Source: Paraperibacillus marinus
GTDB lineage: Bacteria; Bacillota; Bacilli; Bacillales; DSM-1321
NCBI RefSeq assembly: GCF_046237605.1
Contig: NZ_CP143542.1
Coordinates: forward strand, 2,914,001-2,978,000
Direction of reading: 5' to 3'
Length of the DNA stretch: 64,000 nt
Each line of letters opens with the position of its first letter. Position 1 is the first letter of the stretch. The notes below the pieces were generated by a model. The model made no database searches. It saw only the letters and a list, made by a program, of their open reading frames with translations, and was not told the DNA's origin. Made by a program: the position numbers and the translations under genes. Below, piece by piece: positions 60,983-64,000 of the stretch.

Positions 60983-61257
60983 CATAATTCCATTTTATAA
61001 TCATATTCCTTTGCCTTGTCAGGCTTGGAATTTTCGTATTCGAGCTTAAGAAATGGCTTATAGGATAACTCAACTTTTTTAACAAAAGAATAGTTTTCAA
61101 GTTTTTCCTTTAAGGCAGGGACTTCATCCATATTAGTATAAAGCACTACATATTTCAGTTTCTTCGATACATAGTGGATGTTTCCGTATCTTCTCAGGCT
61201 TTTTACCTGCTTCAATGTATGAAGCCAGATGACGATGCTTTGCCTTGATCCAAACAT
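60982..61257 (-). CDS. ylbG: DUF2129-family protein YlbG
   Basis: A 91-residue protein of the YlbG family, with MFGSRQSIVIWLHTLKQVKSLRRYGNIHYVSKK at the N-terminus and alternating strands after it. Structure of the family is a small alpha-beta fold; its function is unknown. Located between rsmD and ylbF as in B. subtilis, but here its downstream neighbour is convergent. Confidence 0.9.
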   Translation of the reverse strand: MFGSRQSIVIWLHTLKQVKSLRRYGNIHYVSKKLKYVVLYTNMDEVPALKEKLENYSFVKKVELSYKPFLKLEYENSKPDKAKEYDYKMEL

Positions 61258-61415
61258 AGACGTATCTCCTTAATGAAAGGCTTTAGAAATAGTGTAGCAC
61301 AGAAAAATCTTCTCTATCAACATTAAATGCATTTGCCTGTCATAATATGTTTATCCATTTAGCTTGTATGGAATAAGTCTGTTGTGGACCATTTCTGACA
61401 GAAAGCAGGGGGATT

Positions 61416-61742
61416 ATGGATCTTGCACCCATTTGGTCTGACTTTATCGATACGATCATCAGGGATAACCCAGCGGTAGAGACGGCCGTTTACAAAAAAA
61501 TCACAGGCATCCCATTTCTCTACCTGACCTTTCATTCCCTGCCTGAGGAAAAAGCCGCAAAAGTGATGATCAGAAAGGCGGCCGCATCTGTAATGAAGGG
61601 CAGGCAGCTCCACTGCGAAACTGTATATGTTCGCGAGGATATACGAGGCTATGTGTACCGTCACCGATTCTATGTGCCTCAGCAAAAGATGTTCTGCTGC
61701 GGCAACCTGTGTCCTGACTGCATCCGCTTCAGGCCATTCTGA
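61416..61742 (+). CDS. Conserved cysteine-tailed small protein
   Basis: A 108-residue protein with an ATG behind AGGGGG. The N-terminal part reads WSDFIDTIIRDNPAVETAVY, the middle GIPFLYLTFHSLPEEKAAKVMIRKA, and the C-terminus ends in CCGNLCPDCIRF, a CCx3CxxC group suited to binding zinc or an iron-sulphur cluster, with a further Cys-containing HCETVYV. I recall similar uncharacterised Bacillus proteins at this locus but no function. It converges on ylbF, whose product is also a cysteine-tailed Fe-S protein. Confidence 0.75.
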   Translation: MDLAPIWSDFIDTIIRDNPAVETAVYKKITGIPFLYLTFHSLPEEKAAKVMIRKAAASVMKGRQLHCETVYVREDIRGYVYRHRFYVPQQKMFCCGNLCPDCIRFRPF

Positions 61743-61744
61743 TA

Positions 61745-61790
61745 AACATGTCAAGAGGCTGTCCCGTCCGGGACAGCCTCTTGACATGTT
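61745..61790. terminator. Perfect 46-base palindrome between convergent genes
   Basis: Two perfectly complementary 22-base arms (61745-61766 and 61769-61790) flank a two-base centre. It lies between the stops of the cysteine-tailed protein gene and ylbF and probably acts as a bidirectional terminator, although neither strand has a real T-run after the hairpin. Confidence 0.7.
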
Positions 61791-61791
61791 A

Positions 61792-62235
61792 TTATGAGCA
61801 GCCGCAGGAGCCGCCGCTTCCGCATCCTCCCGAACAGCTTGAACCGCTGTCAAAGAATGGGTTGCCGGTAGGTACCTTGATATGGCTTGAAACAGCCTTC
61901 CCTACCCTGACACTGACTTCATCAAGGAGAGTCTGAAGTTCGGTTTCAGCCATTTTAAAGTCTGCTACAGAAGGATGAAGGTCCATGTCGCGTTTAAGCT
62001 GCCTGGCCTTCAAGGAAACTTCACGATAATCCGGATGGTATTTCCCAAACCTCTGAACCTCTTCGTAAAGATCTTTAATATCAAGGAACTCTTGAATCTT
62101 ACGCTGCGCAGACCGATCTCCCTGCATTTTATATAAACACAAAAAATATTGTTCACCAGTTTCGGAATCAATGATGGCCCTGGCAAGATTTTCTGCGAAT
62201 TCAATAATTTCAACGCTTTCCAACGTAGCAAGCAT
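61792..62235 (-). CDS. ylbF: RicF (YlbF), Y-complex subunit for mRNA maturation
   Basis: Forms the Y-complex with YmcA (RicA) and YaaT (RicT), which carries [4Fe-4S] clusters, redirects RNase Y for processing of polycistronic mRNAs and promotes competence, biofilm formation and sporulation. The 147-residue protein is helical (Com_YlbF domain, about 1-118) and ends in a glycine-rich cysteine tail, CSGGCGSGGSCGCS, consistent with cluster ligands. Confidence 0.94.
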   Translation of the reverse strand: MLATLESVEIIEFAENLARAIIDSETGEQYFLCLYKMQGDRSAQRKIQEFLDIKDLYEEVQRFGKYHPDYREVSLKARQLKRDMDLHPSVADFKMAETELQTLLDEVSVRVGKAVSSHIKVPTGNPFFDSGSSCSGGCGSGGSCGCS

Positions 62236-62385
62236 CAGCCCACCTCCGACCTTTATTTTACCATTTAACTACAAAAGATGCGAATGTCATAATCTGGGAT
62301 AATAATCCAATTACTTTATATCCTGTCCAAAAAAAGAAGATTCATGCTTCCTTAGCCTGCCTGATACACATGGGGCCCGTAAAGT

Positions 62386-62425
62386 CAAAAATGCGGGGAC
62401 AGCCATAGCGGACTGCCCCTCGCGG
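62386..62425 (-). terminator. Intrinsic terminator after ylbE
   Basis: Minus-strand GCGAGGGGCAG/CTGTCCCCGC stem followed by ATTTTTG, about 20 bases after the ylbE stop. The rest of the 209-base gap to ylbF holds nothing else that I recognise. Confidence 0.75.
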
Positions 62426-62444
62426 GTAGGAGAAAGGGTAATCA

Positions 62445-62687
62445 TCAGGTACTGCCCGAGTTCATTGCCTGGAACATGGACATCATCATCGATGCCATCT
62501 GAACTCCGTTAGTCAGCTGGGAAACCCTGTCTGGTATGGACTTTTTAAAGAAATAAGCGGCATCTGTTTCCATCTTCTTAATTTCCTGGGGACTGCGGCT
62601 CAGGCGGCGGTACCAGATGGGCTGCAGCCTTAAGTAGTTTTTGAGGTCTTCCTTGCCTTCGATGTATTCTAATATGTCCCTTCTCAT
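62445..62687 (-). CDS. ylbE: YlbE-family protein
   Basis: An 80-residue protein with the family N-terminus RRDILEYIEGKEDLKNYLRLQPIWYRRLSR and a methionine-rich C-terminal helix. Function unknown; members occur in spore-forming Bacilli next to ylbD. It follows ylbD by 15 bases in one operon. Confidence 0.88.
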   Translation of the reverse strand: MRRDILEYIEGKEDLKNYLRLQPIWYRRLSRSPQEIKKMETDAAYFFKKSIPDRVSQLTNGVQMASMMMSMFQAMNSGST

Positions 62688-62702
62688 CCAGCTTCCCCCT
62701 GA

Positions 62703-63095
62703 CTAATCCCTGCGAAATGCAAAAGGGTTTGGCGGCTTTGCCTCAGTTTTGGCGGTTTCCTCAGGAGTTCCCTGGAATTGGGTCAGCAGGCCCTGGACGG
62801 CAGATAAAGCTTGGCTTAAAGAAGAAATATGGGATTGTATTTGATCCATATCCATATTTTTTATGGTTGACATGAGAGTCGACACTAAGTCGCTTTTACT
62901 TTCTTTTTCAGACGAAACTGCCGGCGTTCCCTCACTGAATTCCGTCCATTTCGCATCATCTTCTCCAAGTAAAAACCATTCCTCATATATCCCCTGCCAG
63001 TTGAGTCTGCCTTTTCTGACCTCAGTCACAAGCTTCGGATGCCCTTTGACAAAAGCCTTAAATTTTTCAATGGATTCTTTATGATTCTGAGCCAT
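62703..63095 (-). CDS. ylbD: YlbD-family putative spore coat protein
   Basis: A 130-residue protein of the YlbD coat family: a helical N-terminus with FKAFVKGHPKLVTEVRKGRLNWQGIYEEWFLLGEDD (given here as the family region, residues about 12-47), a Ser/Glu linker and a second helical segment. The family is assigned to the spore coat. Start ATG follows GTGAGGTG. It heads the ylbD-ylbE operon, divergent from the thioesterase gene. Confidence 0.87.
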   Translation of the reverse strand: MAQNHKESIEKFKAFVKGHPKLVTEVRKGRLNWQGIYEEWFLLGEDDAKWTEFSEGTPAVSSEKESKSDLVSTLMSTIKNMDMDQIQSHISSLSQALSAVQGLLTQFQGTPEETAKTEAKPPNPFAFRRD

Positions 63096-63242
63096 TTTTA
63101 AAGATCACCTCACTGCCACGGCGTCTGCCTATTTACAGGCTATGCAGGTCTAGATGAAAATGTGACTGAGTGGAGCTGTCATTTTAGCCAGGAGAGAAAT
63201 CTGCCAATATAATGAATATATACGGACAAGAGGAGAGATAGC

Positions 63243-63728
63243 ATGAGTCGCAAATCGCTGCAGGAACAATTCAGCCATATCATTGAAAATGGGACAGAGA
63301 CAGACCTTGAAGTATTAGAGGTGCTTCTCCAAGGGATCATCCATAAGTCTTCTGAAAAAACTACCTATATCAACAGCCTTTTAGGTGTGGAGACTGAGCT
63401 TAATGAAGATGCCATCATCATGACGATCCCGCTTACCCCCCTTACCCATAACAGCCTCGGTATTGTCCACGGCGGGATCATAGCCACACTCGCAGACACA
63501 GCGATGGGCACACTGGCAAACTTATCGCTTGGCAGTGAGTTTGCTGCTGTAACAACTGAACTTGGCGTCCACTTTTTAAAGGAAGGAACCGGAAGCAGCC
63601 TGGTTTGCAGAGGAGCCGTTTTACATAAGGGCAAAACTACAATGGTCCTCGAGAGCAAGGTATACAGGGATGACGGAATATTATGCGGCCATTCAACCGG
63701 AAGCTTCTATATCATTCCCAGAAGATAA
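63243..63728 (+). CDS. PaaI-type hotdog-fold thioesterase
   Basis: Predicted acyl-CoA thioesterase of 161 residues. The hotdog core reads THNSLGIVHGGIIATLADTAMGTLAN at about residues 74-99, with the HGG turn and the Asp of the following helix expected at the active site. The N-terminal helix (about 1-40) is longer than in typical PaaI proteins. ATG follows GAGGAG. Substrate unknown. It converges on ylbC across a terminator. Confidence 0.88.
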   Translation: MSRKSLQEQFSHIIENGTETDLEVLEVLLQGIIHKSSEKTTYINSLLGVETELNEDAIIMTIPLTPLTHNSLGIVHGGIIATLADTAMGTLANLSLGSEFAAVTTELGVHFLKEGTGSSLVCRGAVLHKGKTTMVLESKVYRDDGILCGHSTGSFYIIPRR

Positions 63729-63867
63729 GGAAAATCAGAGGGCTGGATGATTTCCACTTTAAACCGTTTCTTTCGACTGGCTGTTTTCGCATACATCATG
63801 CAGTTGAAAAGCTGGCTGATTGCTGCGTGAGGCACGCCCCTTTCCCGCAGGCCGGCAGCAGCCTTCT

Positions 63868-63925
63868 TAAAAACGAAAAGAGAGAGTATCCGTGGAGGTA
63901 TGGACCTCTCGGATACTCTCTTCAT
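63868..63925. terminator. Bidirectional terminator between the thioesterase gene and ylbC
   Basis: GAGAGAGTATCCG with CGGATACTCTC outer arms and an inner GAGGT/ACCTC stem, flanked by A-rich sequence on the left. It overlaps the end of ylbC. Confidence 0.75.
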
Positions 63926-64000
63926 TCTTTGACAAAATTCTGTGTATAGTATTTACGGTACACACCTATGCCAATGCCTGTAAATTCTTCATTGAGCATA
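63922..64000 (-). CDS. ylbC: C-terminal end of YlbC (CAP-domain protein), cut by window edge
   Basis: The last 25 codons read MLNEEFTGIGIGVYRKYYTQ followed by NFVKE and a TGA at 63922-63924. The segment from LNEEFTGIGIGV to YYTQNF is the conserved end of SCP/CAP domains, which matches YlbC, the next gene in the B. subtilis order. The rest lies beyond position 64000. Confidence 0.8.
   Translation of the reverse strand, partial: MLNEEFTGIGIGVYRKYYTQNFVKE

Noticed and set aside
1..64000. Prophage, insertion sequence, integrative element or defence island
   Set aside because: No transposase, integrase, phage structural, restriction or toxin-antitoxin gene was seen; gene order is conserved core genome throughout.

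Overview
The window reads as a chromosomal segment of an endospore-forming member of the Bacillaceae. Gene content and order match the Bacillus subtilis block running from ylbC to yloB, presented inverted, so most genes lie on the minus strand. Sporulation genes (spoIIGA, sigE, sigG, spoVD, spoVE, ylbJ, gerR-like), bacillithiol synthesis (bshC), the meso-diaminopimelate signature in MurE, a T-box leader on ileS and PyrR attenuators on the pyr operon all agree. It is not B. subtilis itself: several B. subtilis neighbours (pyrB, ylyA, the cysH cluster, ylmA, bpr) are absent and a few extra genes are present (a DUF3397-type membrane protein, an enoyl-CoA hydratase-like gene, several small conserved proteins).

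Layout, left to right. 1-2366: 3' truncated calcium P-type ATPase (yloB), divergent from rqcH (2918-4636), the ribosome quality-control factor. 4802-4968: a small frameshifted CxxC protein gene. 5069-16087: the pyrimidine operon pyrR-pyrP-pyrC-pyrAA-pyrAB-pyrK-pyrD-pyrF-pyrE with a sigma-A promoter and three PyrR-type attenuators; pyrB is missing from its expected place between pyrP and pyrC. 16107-17478: pseudouridine synthase and lspA. 17885-21032: ileS with a T-box leader. 21044-24834: divIVA, ylmH, ylmG, sepF, ylmE, ylmD. 24895-27911: ylmC, sigG, sigE and spoIIGA. 28252-47595: the division and cell-wall (dcw) cluster mraZ-rsmH-ftsL-pbpB-spoVD-murE-mraY-murD-spoVE-murG-murB-divIB-ylxW-ylxX-sbp-ftsA-ftsZ. 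47864-64000: bshC, a membrane protein, ylbQ, ylbP, a GerR/RsfA-type regulator, an enoyl-CoA hydratase-like protein, rpmF, ylbN, tmcAL, ylbL, ylbK, ylbJ, coaD, rsmD and the small ylb genes through to the end of ylbC.

Functional themes: lipid II synthesis and septal machinery (mur, mraY, fts, divIB, pbpB, sepF, divIVA) sit beside the genes that redirect septation to sporulation (spoIIGA/sigE, sigG, spoVD, spoVE). Promoter-like sequences reflect this: a sigma-H-like site over a Spo0A-box-like sequence before ftsA, a Spo0A-box match inside the divIVA promoter, a long-spacer spoIIG-type promoter and a sigma-E-type -10 before spoVD. I found no prophage, transposon, CRISPR array, rRNA or tRNA gene. 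The window is mostly conserved core genome. The points that most deserve a second look are the clean loss of pyrB from an otherwise intact, still attenuated operon, the frameshifted CxxC gene, back-to-back promoters sharing one -35 region between ylbN and tmcAL, a possible unrecognised small gene translationally coupled to rsmD, and an orphan terminator beside it. All functional statements rest on reading motifs and remembered family sequences; no searches were run.
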